From the NCBI GenBank assembly GCA_900546635.1, contig URDS01000024.1, positions 1 to 26,880 on the forward strand: a DNA stretch of 26,880 nucleotides. The letters are read 5' to 3'. A model generated the notes under the pieces. The model was given only the letters and a program-made list of their open reading frames with translations. It had not been told where the DNA came from and did no database searches. The stretch is from an uncultured Eubacteriales bacterium. Lineage in GTDB: Bacteria > Bacillota > Clostridia > Oscillospirales > CAG-272. Made by a program: the position numbers and the translations under genes. Each line of letters opens with the position of its first letter. Position 1 is the first letter of the stretch. Shown in pieces: positions 16,778 to 23,651 of this stretch.

Positions 16778-16855
16778 AAAAAGCAGTACGGATAACAACC
16801 GGTAAAGGATTCCCTTTTTACCGAGTGTTTGTAACGCCGTGCTGCTTTTTATTTT
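16778..16855. terminator. Nested long stem-loop ending in T tract (bidirectional terminator or small RNA)
   Basis: A 14-bp outer stem (AAAAAGCAGTACGG 16778-16791 with CCGTGCTGCTTTTT 16837-16850, one G-U pair) encloses a second hairpin (CGGTAAA 16800-16806 with TTTACCG 16817-16823). The 3' side runs into CTTTTTATTTTC, and the minus strand also ends in T. It probably ends the OPT-pqqD transcript, but the internal hairpin is unusual for a plain terminator. Confidence 0.6.
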
Positions 16856-16903
16856 CAAAATATTGTCGAAAAAGCGATTTTAAGTATTCTATACTCCTTT
16901 TTG

Positions 16904-16912
16904 TGCTATAAT
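16904..16912 (+). promoter_or_regulatory. Extended -10 promoter for the WYL gene pair
   Basis: TGCTATAAT (16904-16912) is a perfect extended -10 element. No good -35 is seen at the right distance (GTATTC at 17 nt), fitting a weak or regulated promoter. The leader to the ATG at 16996 is about 75 nt. Confidence 0.6.
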
Positions 16913-16995
16913 ACAGCTATACAGAAAAGTTATATTTGTATCAAGTTTCCATGCTGAGTCTAAAATATACGCTTTCTGCGAGGAGAAAAATATGT

Positions 16996-18231
16996 ATGCC
17001 TTATTCGGAATTAATCAAAAATTTTGAAAAAATCCGCGGATACATGAAAGAATTCTATATTTACGGTTTTAAAACCCGCGACGAATACAATACAAAAAGC
17101 GGGAGGTCATACGATAATGAACGCCGAAGAATCGAAAGTTATCTCGGGGACTACATGGGATTTCGCCAAACGCAGGACGGAAAAAATGTGTTTCTATCCA
17201 TCGACTCCAGAAGTTCCAAACAAAATCCGCTTTACACGGCATTGAAAGCAAAAAGCTTTACCGACGGCGACATCACGCTGCATTTCATTCTTTTTGACAT
17301 TCTGTACTCGCCGGACATTTGCCTCACATTGAGCGAAATCACCGAAAAAATCGATGCCGAATATTTAAGCCGGTTTCATTCCGAAGCGGTCTATGACGAA
17401 TCCACCATCCGCAAAAAGCTAAAAGAATACACGGATTTGGGGCTTATAACGGCGGAAAAGCACGGCAGACAAATGCTCTATTGCCGCGTGACGGACCCGG
17501 ACATTTCCGCCATGATAAACGCCGTTGAATTTTTCTCAGAGGTAGGCGGCTGCGGCGTCATCGGCAGTTTTCTGCTCGACAGAACCGATCACCAAAGCTG
17601 CTTTGCCTTTAAACATCATTACATCAGCGGCGCGCTGGACAGCGAGATCTTGTGCGGTCTCTTTCAGGCGATCCGCAAAAACGAAACGGTTATGCTGACC
17701 TATGACCCCCGACGACCGAACGGACAGGAATACTTTGAAGCAATTCCCTTAAAAATATACGTCAGCACACAAAATGGGCGGCAATACCTATTTGCTTACA
17801 ATCTCCGGTATCATAAAATCAAATCCTACCGTCTGGATTACATCATCTGCGTAAAAGAAGGCAACTATGCCGAAACTTACAGAGAAGCCGAGGAATTATT
17901 TGACAGGGTAAAAACGCATTTATGGGGCGTTTCACTCGGTAAAAACGATAAAATAGAACATGTAGAATTTACCGTACACTTTGAAAACACCGAGGAATAC
18001 ATATACCGCCGTCTGCTTCGGGAAAAACGCATCGGCGATGTACGGCGCATCGACAAAAACACCTGTATTTTTTCAGCCGATGTTTACGACACAAGCGAAA
18101 TGATTCCCTGGATACGCACCTTTATCTGCCGTATTACCAAACTGAATTTTTCAAACCGTACCCTTGAAAATCAGTTTAAACAGGATCTTGTGGACATGTA
18201 CCGCCTTTATGAAATCGGAGGTGATGCTTAA
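16996..18231 (+). CDS. WYL domain-containing transcriptional regulator (first of pair)
   Basis: A 411-residue protein. A winged-helix-like section (about 108-168, LSEITEKI ... STIRKKLKEYTDLGLITAEKHGRQMLYCRV) is followed by a WYL domain (about 215-300) with the recognisable strand GRQYLFAYNLRYHKIKSYRLDYI and a C-terminal WCX-like extension. WYL domains bind small ligands, often nucleic acid-derived, and control DNA-binding activity. The start is ATG 16996 with AGGAG at 16981-16985; reading from 16936 has no ribosome site. It overlaps the second WYL gene by one base. It likely regulates itself or the slipin-rtcB unit downstream, sensing RNA or DNA damage products (inference). Confidence 0.88.
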   Translation: MPYSELIKNFEKIRGYMKEFYIYGFKTRDEYNTKSGRSYDNERRRIESYLGDYMGFRQTQDGKNVFLSIDSRSSKQNPLYTALKAKSFTDGDITLHFILFDILYSPDICLTLSEITEKIDAEYLSRFHSEAVYDESTIRKKLKEYTDLGLITAEKHGRQMLYCRVTDPDISAMINAVEFFSEVGGCGVIGSFLLDRTDHQSCFAFKHHYISGALDSEILCGLFQAIRKNETVMLTYDPRRPNGQEYFEAIPLKIYVSTQNGRQYLFAYNLRYHKIKSYRLDYIICVKEGNYAETYREAEELFDRVKTHLWGVSLGKNDKIEHVEFTVHFENTEEYIYRRLLREKRIGDVRRIDKNTCIFSADVYDTSEMIPWIRTFICRITKLNFSNRTLENQFKQDLVDMYRLYEIGGDA

Positions 18232-19142
18232 TGCTGTTTCATGAAATATACGGCTCCTACTATGCCGCTGTCGCTTCAATTCTGCGCCTTGCTGTAAAAG
18301 GGCAGTTAAGCGAAAAAAATATAAAAGCGGTAATTGACAAAAAGGCGTTTTCGGAAAGTTTTTTGGAAATCATATCCGCGTTGAAAAGCGAAAAATGGAA
18401 ACTGCTTGATTCGAATTTCAACACACCGATACAGCATGCGCCGAGCATGCCGCTCTCGGCACTGCAACAGCGCTGGCTGAAAGCCATCTCCATGGATAAA
18501 CGAATTCGGCTGTTCGGCGATGATTTCAATCTGCCGGACGATATTGAGCCGCTCTTTTTACCAAAGGATTACGTTCTCTTTGACCAATACAGCGACGGTG
18601 ATCCCTTTGATGACGAACACTATATTCAGGTATTCCGCACGCTCTTAACTGCCATACGGCAGCACAAAAAAATCAAAGTAGAATACCATAGTGCCAAAGG
18701 CACGCACAGGCGAATTACCTGCGACCCTTTCGAACTGGAATATTCGGAAAAGGACGATAAATTCCGCGTAAACATCACCGGATGCCGCTTTGCAAATACC
18801 CTGAATCTTGCCGGAATCGAGCAATGTGAAATCATCGGAACGGCACACAACCTAAAGCCGGTAGTTCCCTGCCACTCGGAAGAATATTTTATCGTCGAAC
18901 TCATAGATATGCGAAACAGCCTGGAACGTTTTCTGCTTCACTTTGCCCACTTTAAAAAAGAAGCGGAACAGTGCTCGGACAACCGCTACCTAATAATCAT
19001 TTATTACGATAAAAGCGACGAAACCGAAATTGTCATCCGAATCCTTTCATTCGGACCTTTTATAAAAGTAACAGAACCAAATAAGATGATCGAATTGATC
19101 AAGGAACGCCTGTTGGCACAAAAAAGTTGCGGACTCAAATGA
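18231..19142 (+). CDS. WYL domain-containing protein (second of pair)
   Basis: A 303-residue protein with a WYL-like domain at about 135-200 (KKIKVEYHSAKGTHRRITCDPFELEY ... FRVNITG) and a C-terminal WCX-like part. The N-terminal 100 residues are helical with no clear winged helix, so DNA binding may rest on its partner. GGAGGTGA (18217-18224) lies 6 nt before the ATG, and the start overlaps the previous stop (TAATG), so the two WYL proteins are made together and may form a hetero-oligomer. The last codons lie inside the terminator stem. Confidence 0.85.
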   Translation: MLFHEIYGSYYAAVASILRLAVKGQLSEKNIKAVIDKKAFSESFLEIISALKSEKWKLLDSNFNTPIQHAPSMPLSALQQRWLKAISMDKRIRLFGDDFNLPDDIEPLFLPKDYVLFDQYSDGDPFDDEHYIQVFRTLLTAIRQHKKIKVEYHSAKGTHRRITCDPFELEYSEKDDKFRVNITGCRFANTLNLAGIEQCEIIGTAHNLKPVVPCHSEEYFIVELIDMRNSLERFLLHFAHFKKEAEQCSDNRYLIIIYYDKSDETEIVIRILSFGPFIKVTEPNKMIELIKERLLAQKSCGLK

Positions 19143-19160
19143 GAGTTCGCAACTTTTTTT
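19120..19160 (+). terminator. Very strong terminator overlapping the end of the second WYL gene
   Basis: A 17-bp stem (AAAAAAGTTGCGGACTC 19120-19136 with its partner 19143-19159, one G-U pair) and a 6-nt loop end in seven T. It separates the WYL pair from the non-coding RNA, slipin and rtcB, which need their own promoter. The T and A runs on both sides would let it act on the minus strand too. Confidence 0.9.
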
Positions 19161-19162
19161 CC

Positions 19163-19191
19163 GTGATAAAAGAAAAGTTTTCCAGTATACT
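19163..19191 (+). promoter_or_regulatory. Candidate promoter for the structured RNA-slipin-rtcB unit
   Basis: GTGATA (19163-19168), a 17-nt spacer and TATACT (19186-19191) lie just after the WYL terminator. The start would be about 19198. The -35 box has two mismatches, so the promoter may need activation, perhaps by a WYL protein. Confidence 0.5.
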
Positions 19192-19284
19192 GATACTCGC
19201 AAGGAATGCGATAGCCTGTGTATTTCTCACGGCGGTACGCGAGGATGTTCCAAAGCGCATGTCCATCGCAGAGCTTGCCCCAGG

Positions 19285-19391
19285 CGTCACTTTTTGTGAA
19301 GGGGTTCAACTCCCCAATTCATCGCAGGTTCGAATCCTGCCGAAGTTATGAAAACTTCGCCAAGCGGTTTTGGTAATGCCGGAAACGGCAA
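19285..19391 (+). ncRNA. tRNA-like RNA element with circularly permuted arm order (Y-RNA/YrlA-like)
   Basis: The core reads: T arm GCAGG-TTCGAAT-CCTGC (19324-19340), then CGAAGTT (19341-19347), a 5-nt loop ATGAA, the exact complement AACTTCG (19353-19359), and a D-arm-like GCC-AAGCGGTTTT-GGT (19359-19374) with the GG expected to meet the T loop. So the 7-bp acceptor stem is closed by a loop and the T arm precedes the D arm, the reverse of a normal tRNA. Upstream is another hairpin with a 7-nt T-loop/anticodon-sized loop, GGGG-TTCAACT-CCCC (19301-19315). A GAAA-capped 5-bp hairpin follows (19377-19390). No CCA and no standard anticodon arm are seen. Bacterial Y RNAs of the YrlA type, linked to Ro and RtcB, mimic tRNA in this way as I recall; here it lies upstream of slipin-rtcB. 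Ends are uncertain. Confidence 0.72.
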
Positions 19392-19401
19392 ACAGAGGAT
19401 T

Positions 19402-19600
19402 TGTGCTTCGGCACAGCTACAGTACTCGCAGCTATCCCGCATTTCGGTCATTCAGCCGTTTGCGGCGAAAGCACCGAAATACAATACAGACTCCGCCCTG
19501 CCGGTAAAAGGATACCGCATCTCGGAAACCACAGCCGTGAGCCCCGCTCCCCGCTTTGGTGAAAGAACGCTGAATTGCACCGCCGCGATGTCTGTACGGA
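19402..19600 (+). ncRNA. Further structured leader RNA upstream of slipin gene
   Basis: Dense stem-loops without coding character: TGTGC-TTCG-GCACA (19402-19415, UUCG tetraloop); ATTTCGGT/ACCGAAAT (19441-19448 with 19473-19480) enclosing GCCG-TTTG-CGGC; CGGTA/TACCG (19502-19517); and a 7-bp long-range pair TACAGAC/GTCTGTA (19485-19491 with 19590-19596). It may be the 3' part of the tRNA-like RNA or a regulated 5' UTR of the slipin gene. No terminator separates it from that gene. An open frame from 19348 runs through it but lacks protein features. Confidence 0.55.
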
Positions 19601-19641
19601 TGGCTGCCAACCCGATTTTTAAACTTTGGAGGTTTTATAAT

Positions 19642-20742
19642 ATGAAAACAATCATCAATGAAAATCAGAGAGGCCTTCTTTTCAAAAGCGGCAAATTCAT
19701 GAAAATGCTCGAACCCGGGAAATATTATACCCTCAGCAATCAAACCATTGAAATTTTGGAAATCAAAGAGGCGATTGCTTCATCCAAAGCCGCTTTGGAC
19801 GTGCTGCTGAAAAATGAAGCCGTACGCGCGCAGACTGTCTGTATAGAAGTCGACGACTGCCAGTTGGCGCTTCACTTTGTAAACGGGAAATTCAGCAATG
19901 CACTGCCCTGCGGCAAATATGCCTTTTTTACCGTGTACGATACGCACGATTTTCAGATAGTGGACATCTCTTCGCCCGAAGTATCCGAAGATATTCCCGA
20001 ATACATATTCTCCAAAATTTCAGACTGTCTGTATACAAGAATCGAAGTGCTTCAATATCAAAAAGCCAGACTCTATTTCAATCAAAAGTTAGTCAAAATC
20101 TTAGATGCTGGCACCTACTACTTTTGGAAAACAAACATCAAAGTCGATATCGACTATGTGGATACGCGTCTTACCAAAATAAACATCACCGGGCAGGAAA
20201 TTCTGACGCAGGACAAAGTATCCATTCGGGTCAACTTTGTCTGCAATTACCGCATTGCGGACTACATCAAAGTATTTACAGAAATCGACGATTATGAAGA
20301 GCAACTTCACGTTGCCGCTCAGCTTGCCCTGCGCGACTATGTGGGTCAATACCGTATTGATGAAATTTTGGAAAACAAAGAGCAGTTATCGCAGTTTGTA
20401 TTTGACCGTCTGAAAGCAAAGGAAAAGGCTTTCTTTATAGAAATTACGGACGCGGGGGTAAAAGACATAATTCTGCCCGGTGAAATTCGGGATATCATGA
20501 ATACGGTTCTGATCGCCGAAAAGCGCGCACAGGCCAATGTCATCACCCGCAGAGAAGAGGTTGCGTCCACCCGCTCGCTGCTCAACACTGCGAAACTGAT
20601 GGACGAAAATCAAACACTGTATAAGCTCAAGGAACTAGAATATGTCGAGCGCATCTGCGAAAACGTCGGCAACATTACCCTAAACGGAAACGGCGACTTG
20701 CTCTCCCAGTTGACCGCTGTACTCCGAAAAACCAACACATAG
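19642..20742 (+). CDS. Slipin/SPFH (band 7) family protein, no membrane anchor
   Basis: A 366-residue protein. Residues about 165-330 form an SPFH/band-7 domain (VDTRLTKINITGQEILTQDKVSIRVNFVCNYRI ... RDYVGQYRIDEIL ... DAGVKDIILPGEIRDIMNTVLIAEKRAQANVITRREE). The N-terminal part repeats a short beta motif three times, ending LEPGKYYTL (about 23-31), LPCGKYAFF (about 90-98) and LDAGTYYFW (about 155-163). No transmembrane helix is present, unlike typical stomatins. The start at 19642 follows TGGAGG (19627-19632). It lies 18 nt before rtcB. Slipin genes next to RtcB are a recurring pairing; the protein probably forms a ring or scaffold for RNA repair, by inference. Confidence 0.88.
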   Translation: MKTIINENQRGLLFKSGKFMKMLEPGKYYTLSNQTIEILEIKEAIASSKAALDVLLKNEAVRAQTVCIEVDDCQLALHFVNGKFSNALPCGKYAFFTVYDTHDFQIVDISSPEVSEDIPEYIFSKISDCLYTRIEVLQYQKARLYFNQKLVKILDAGTYYFWKTNIKVDIDYVDTRLTKINITGQEILTQDKVSIRVNFVCNYRIADYIKVFTEIDDYEEQLHVAAQLALRDYVGQYRIDEILENKEQLSQFVFDRLKAKEKAFFIEITDAGVKDIILPGEIRDIMNTVLIAEKRAQANVITRREEVASTRSLLNTAKLMDENQTLYKLKELEYVERICENVGNITLNGNGDLLSQLTAVLRKTNT

Positions 20743-20760
20743 TAAGGAGACTTTTATACC

Positions 20761-21984
20761 ATGTTAGAAATCGCCGGACTCTATAACCGTGCTATAATTT
20801 ATACGGACAATATCGAAGAGGGGGCAAGCGAGCAGCTACGGCAGCTTTGCAATCAAGAATTTGTCAAGGAGTGCCGTATCCGCATTATGCCGGACGTCCA
20901 TGCCGGGGCAGGCTGCGTCATCGGATTCACCGCCGATCTCGGAGAAGCGGTCATTCCCAACATTGTTGGGGTGGACATCGGCTGCGGAATGCTGACAGTA
21001 GAACTGGGCAAAGTCCAAATAGACTTTCCCGCGCTCGACCGTGTTATCCGTGCCTTTGTTCCGAGCGGCATGAACGTACACGAGAGCAGAAAAAGTCGTT
21101 TTCCCAACCTCTTGAACCTGCATTGCTATCGCAACCTGAAAGACGCACACCGAATTGAGCGCAGTATCGGCACGCTCGGCGGCGGCAATCACTTTATCGA
21201 AATTGATATGGATGATGAAGAAAACAAATACCTCGTCATACATACTGGCAGCCGGAACCTCGGCAAGCAGGTAGCCGAGTTATATCAAAGCATGGCCTAT
21301 GACATCTGCCGCGGAGCCGACCGCCTCTTTGAAGCACAAAGACAGCTGATTGATGAATACAAGGCAACCGGAAGACGCAAGGAAATTCAGAAGGCTATTC
21401 TGAAGCTGCGAGATGATTTTCAGGCAGCCGAAACGTCGATTCCGAAAGCGCTTTGCTACCTTAGCGGAAAGTACAAAGATTTATATTTACACGATATGCA
21501 AATCTGCCAGGAATTTGCGGCAAGAAACCGACTTGAAATTGCTGACAGCATTCTCAGAGAAATGTTCGGTAAAACAGTCACTGATTTTACCTTTTTTGAA
21601 ACAATTCACAACTACATTGATATGGACAGCCGCATTGTCCGAAAGGGCGCCGTTTCAGCAAAAGCGGGAGAAAAACTGCTGATTCCCATAAATATGCGGG
21701 ACGGCAGCCTAATCTGCCTTGGAAAAGGCAATGCGGACTGGAACAATTCCGCACCACACGGAGCCGGGAGACTGTTCAGTCGAAAGCGCGCCAAGGAAAA
21801 CTTCACCGTAGAGGAATTTCAAAAGTCCATGGAAGGAATCTTCAGTACCTCCATAAATGAATCCACATTAGATGAAAGCCCCATGGCCTACAAGAGCATG
21901 GACGATATTATAAACAACATTAAACCTACCGCAGAGATTGTGAAAATCATCAAGCCGTTGTACAACTTCAAAGCAAACGAATGA
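20761..21984 (+). CDS. rtcB: RNA ligase RtcB
   Basis: A 407-residue RtcB, the usual bacterial length. It joins 2',3'-cyclic phosphate or 3'-phosphate RNA ends to 5'-OH ends using GTP and Mn2+, as in tRNA splicing or repair of toxin-cut RNA. All key elements are seen: MPDVHAGAG (D45, H47), GVDIGCGM (D72, C75), LGGGNHFIEI (H144), VIHTGSRNLG (H161) and HGAGRLFSR with H333, the guanylylated His. AAGGAGA (20744-20750) precedes the ATG. There is no RtcA cyclase or archease in the window. It follows slipin in one transcript and a tRNA-like RNA and WYL pair upstream, which points to stress-induced RNA repair. An IS element now lies downstream. Confidence 0.95.
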   Translation: MLEIAGLYNRAIIYTDNIEEGASEQLRQLCNQEFVKECRIRIMPDVHAGAGCVIGFTADLGEAVIPNIVGVDIGCGMLTVELGKVQIDFPALDRVIRAFVPSGMNVHESRKSRFPNLLNLHCYRNLKDAHRIERSIGTLGGGNHFIEIDMDDEENKYLVIHTGSRNLGKQVAELYQSMAYDICRGADRLFEAQRQLIDEYKATGRRKEIQKAILKLRDDFQAAETSIPKALCYLSGKYKDLYLHDMQICQEFAARNRLEIADSILREMFGKTVTDFTFFETIHNYIDMDSRIVRKGAVSAKAGEKLLIPINMRDGSLICLGKGNADWNNSAPHGAGRLFSRKRAKENFTVEEFQKSMEGIFSTSINESTLDESPMAYKSMDDIINNIKPTAEIVKIIKPLYNFKANE

Positions 21985-22021
21985 CGACATGCAGCACGTT
22001 GCTTCAAAAGCATATACTTTT

Positions 22022-22038
22022 GCAAAAAAAGCCGTCGG
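22022..22038. terminator. Left arm of an IS-split bidirectional terminator
   Basis: GCAAAAAAAGCCGTCGG is the reverse complement, apart from one extra A, of CCGACGGCTTTTTTGC at 23652-23667 on the other side of the IS. Together they would form a hairpin with A and T flanks between convergent rtcB and putP, interrupted in its loop. Confidence 0.7.
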
Positions 22039-22051
22039 GCATTGATATAAT

Positions 22052-22108
22052 CCCCTTAGAGTAGACACTCGAAAAAACAAAAAGTTTCGAGACTACACTA
22101 AGGGGGGG
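22052..22108 (+). promoter_or_regulatory. IS 5' hairpin covering the orfA ribosome site
   Basis: CCCCTTAG-GTAG and CTCGAAA on the left pair with TTTCGAG, CTAC and CTAAGGGG on the right (22052-22074 with 22085-22105). The G-rich ribosome site of orfA (22102-22108) is in the 3' arm. RNA read in from outside the IS would hide this site, a known protective design in other IS elements. Confidence 0.6.
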
Positions 22109-22113
22109 ATTTT

Positions 22114-22641
22114 ATGCCAAGAAGGACACACAAGAACAAGCGTTACAGTATGGAATTCAAAATTGAAGCAGTACAAGCATATCTGCGAGGAGAAGGAAGT
22201 CAACGAGAGATATGTAAAAAGTATGGGATACCTGCAAAACGCACGCTCGAAGTTTGGATTTTATGGTATAATGGTCATAGAGAAATGAAGGAGCGCAGTA
22301 GCGCCAAAGGAGAAATCTATATGACCAAAGGAAGAAAGACCACACAAGAAGAACGCGCAGAAATCGTGGCGTTCTGTATTGAACACAACAAGGACTACGG
22401 ACTAACAGTAGAAACATACAAGGTGTCTTACCAGCAGATCTACACTTGGGTACGCAAGTATGAAGAAGGCGGAGTGGACAAGCTCAAGGACAACCGAGGC
22501 AGAACAAAACCTGTTGAGGAAATGACCGAGGTTGAAAAACTCAAGGCAGAGATGAAGATACTTGAGGCTAAAAACAGACAACTTGAAATAGAGAATGAAT
22601 TCATAAAAAAATTGCAGGAACTCATAGGGGGTGGTCGCTGA
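22114..22641 (+). CDS. IS3-family transposase OrfA (helix-turn-helix protein)
   Basis: A 175-residue DNA-binding protein of an IS3-family (IS150-like) element. Two helix-turn-helix units are visible (about 10-55, EFKIEAVQAYLRGEGSQREICKKYGIP, and about 75-115, VSYQQIYTWVRKYEEGG), followed by a leucine-rich coiled coil (about 135-170) for dimerisation. The start ATG 22114 has an unusually G-rich ribosome site (22102-22108). Near its end an in-frame A AAA AAA heptamer (22605-22611) allows a -1 frameshift into orfB, the standard way IS3 elements make the full OrfAB transposase. Codon use is more A-rich than that of its neighbours. Confidence 0.9.
   Translation: MPRRTHKNKRYSMEFKIEAVQAYLRGEGSQREICKKYGIPAKRTLEVWILWYNGHREMKERSSAKGEIYMTKGRKTTQEERAEIVAFCIEHNKDYGLTVETYKVSYQQIYTWVRKYEEGGVDKLKDNRGRTKPVEEMTEVEKLKAEMKILEAKNRQLEIENEFIKKLQELIGGGR
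22605..22611 (+). other. Programmed -1 frameshift heptamer (orfA to orfB)
   Basis: ATA AAA AAA TTG in the orfA frame gives the slippery sequence A AAA AAA. A -1 slip enters the frame that reads LTGVRQEHLYETIDFLNTHKG, the expected start region of OrfB. Confidence 0.7.
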
Positions 22642-22696
22642 CTGGAGTACGTCAGGAACATTTATACGAGACAATTGATTTTCTTAATACACATAA

Positions 22697-23542
22697 AGGT
22701 CGTTCTGTAAAAAAATATGTATTGCGTTAAAACTGAATAGATCTTCGTATTACAAGTGGAAAAGAAGAAAACAAAGCAAAAGTGAACTTTTGAACGTACA
22801 AATTACAGAATACGTAAAAGATTTCTACAAGGAAAGCAACGGAGTTCTCGGATACAGACAAATGAGCATAACCATAAACCGAGAAAAAACAGACGAGCTT
22901 CCGCACCGAATTAACGTTAAGCGAGTTCACCGCATTATGCAAATACTCGGACTTAAATCCGTTATTCGCAGGAAACGCCCGGACTACGTTAAATCTACAC
23001 CTGAAATTACTGCCGAAAACGTTTTGAACAGAGATTTTAAGGCAACCGTTCCGTTTGAAAAATGGCTTACCGACGTTACAGAGTTTAAGTATTACGTTGG
23101 TCCCGAGGTGAAGAAGCTTTACTTGTCTGCAATACTCGACCTTTACGACAGACGTATTATTGCATACAAGATTGGTGACAGCAACAACAATGAATTGGTA
23201 TTTACCACCTTTGATGAAGCGACAAGTCGCTATCCCAATGCAAAACCAATTTTCCATAGTGACAGAGGTTTTCAATACACAAACAAGGTGTTTCATCAAA
23301 AACTCATCGATGCAGGTATGATCCAAAGTATGTCCCGCGTCGGCAGATGCCTTGACAATGCTCCGATGGAGGGCTGGTGGGGTATCTTAAAATCCGAAAT
23401 GTGCTACCTCAAAAAGTTCACGAGCCGTGAGAAACTTATTTCAACTATTGAAAATTACATACACTTTTACAACACTCGCCGTTACCAAAAGCGTCTGAGC
23501 TGTATGACGCCTTGCGAGTATTACTTCGCCACCGCTGCGTGA
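22697..23542 (+). pseudogene. IS3-family transposase OrfB (DDE integrase), 5' part frame-broken
   Basis: The catalytic half of the transposase. The frame is open from 22697; the first usable start codon is TTG 22790 (250 residues). The rve integrase core is intact: D in WLTDVTEF, D in FHSDRGFQYT and E in NAPMEGWWG carry the DDE triad. The OrfB head (TGVRQEHLYETIDFLNTHKGRSVKK) lies in the frame one base away, and joins this part (ICIALKLNRSSYYKWKRR) only across a second A7 run at 22709-22715. One A lost from eight would explain this; a second -1 slip is the other option. I favour a damaged copy, though a chance slip could still give product. Confidence 0.75.
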
Positions 23543-23548
23543 CGAAAA

Positions 23549-23578
23549 ATCTCCCCCTGCTGCGCAGCAAGGGGAGAT
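23549..23578. terminator. Palindromic hairpin at the end of the IS
   Basis: ATCTCCCC (23549-23556) pairs with GGGGAGAT (23571-23578), with a further TGCTG/CAGCA stem inside and one mismatch. It starts 7 nt after the orfB stop and probably ends its transcript. T-rich DNA follows after about 10 nt. Confidence 0.6.
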
Positions 23579-23651
23579 GAAAGCATTTTATTCAATTTGT
23601 AAATTCTTTTGTTTTTTAGTCTGTCTACTTGACAGGGGGCACATTACATTT

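Larger units (their letters stand above)
22052..23639 (+). mobile_element. IS3-family insertion sequence
   Basis: About 1.59 kb, with orfA and a DDE orfB in the same direction. The ends are imperfect inverted repeats: left CCCCTTAGAGTAGACA, and right, read inward, CCCCCTGTCAAGTAGACA, sharing AGTAGACA. No clear direct target duplication is seen (left flank AAT, right flank CAC or GCA). It lies between the arms of a former terminator. Ends are placed by the repeats to within a few bases. Confidence 0.85.

Noticed and set aside
19260..19348. An ordinary tRNA gene ending with the T arm at 19324-19340
   Set aside because: No upstream strand pairs with CGAAGTT in normal order and no upstream D arm is visible; the complement and D-like loop lie downstream instead.
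19348..19641. A 98-codon N-terminal extension of the slipin protein
   Set aside because: It has no ribosome site or domain features, overlaps the tRNA-like stem and several hairpins, and TGGAGG lies exactly before the ATG at 19642.
16337..21984. A Ro60/Rsr (TROVE) gene or RtcA expected beside a Y-like RNA and RtcB
   Set aside because: None of the proteins in the window has TROVE or cyclase features; only WYL, slipin and RtcB are present.
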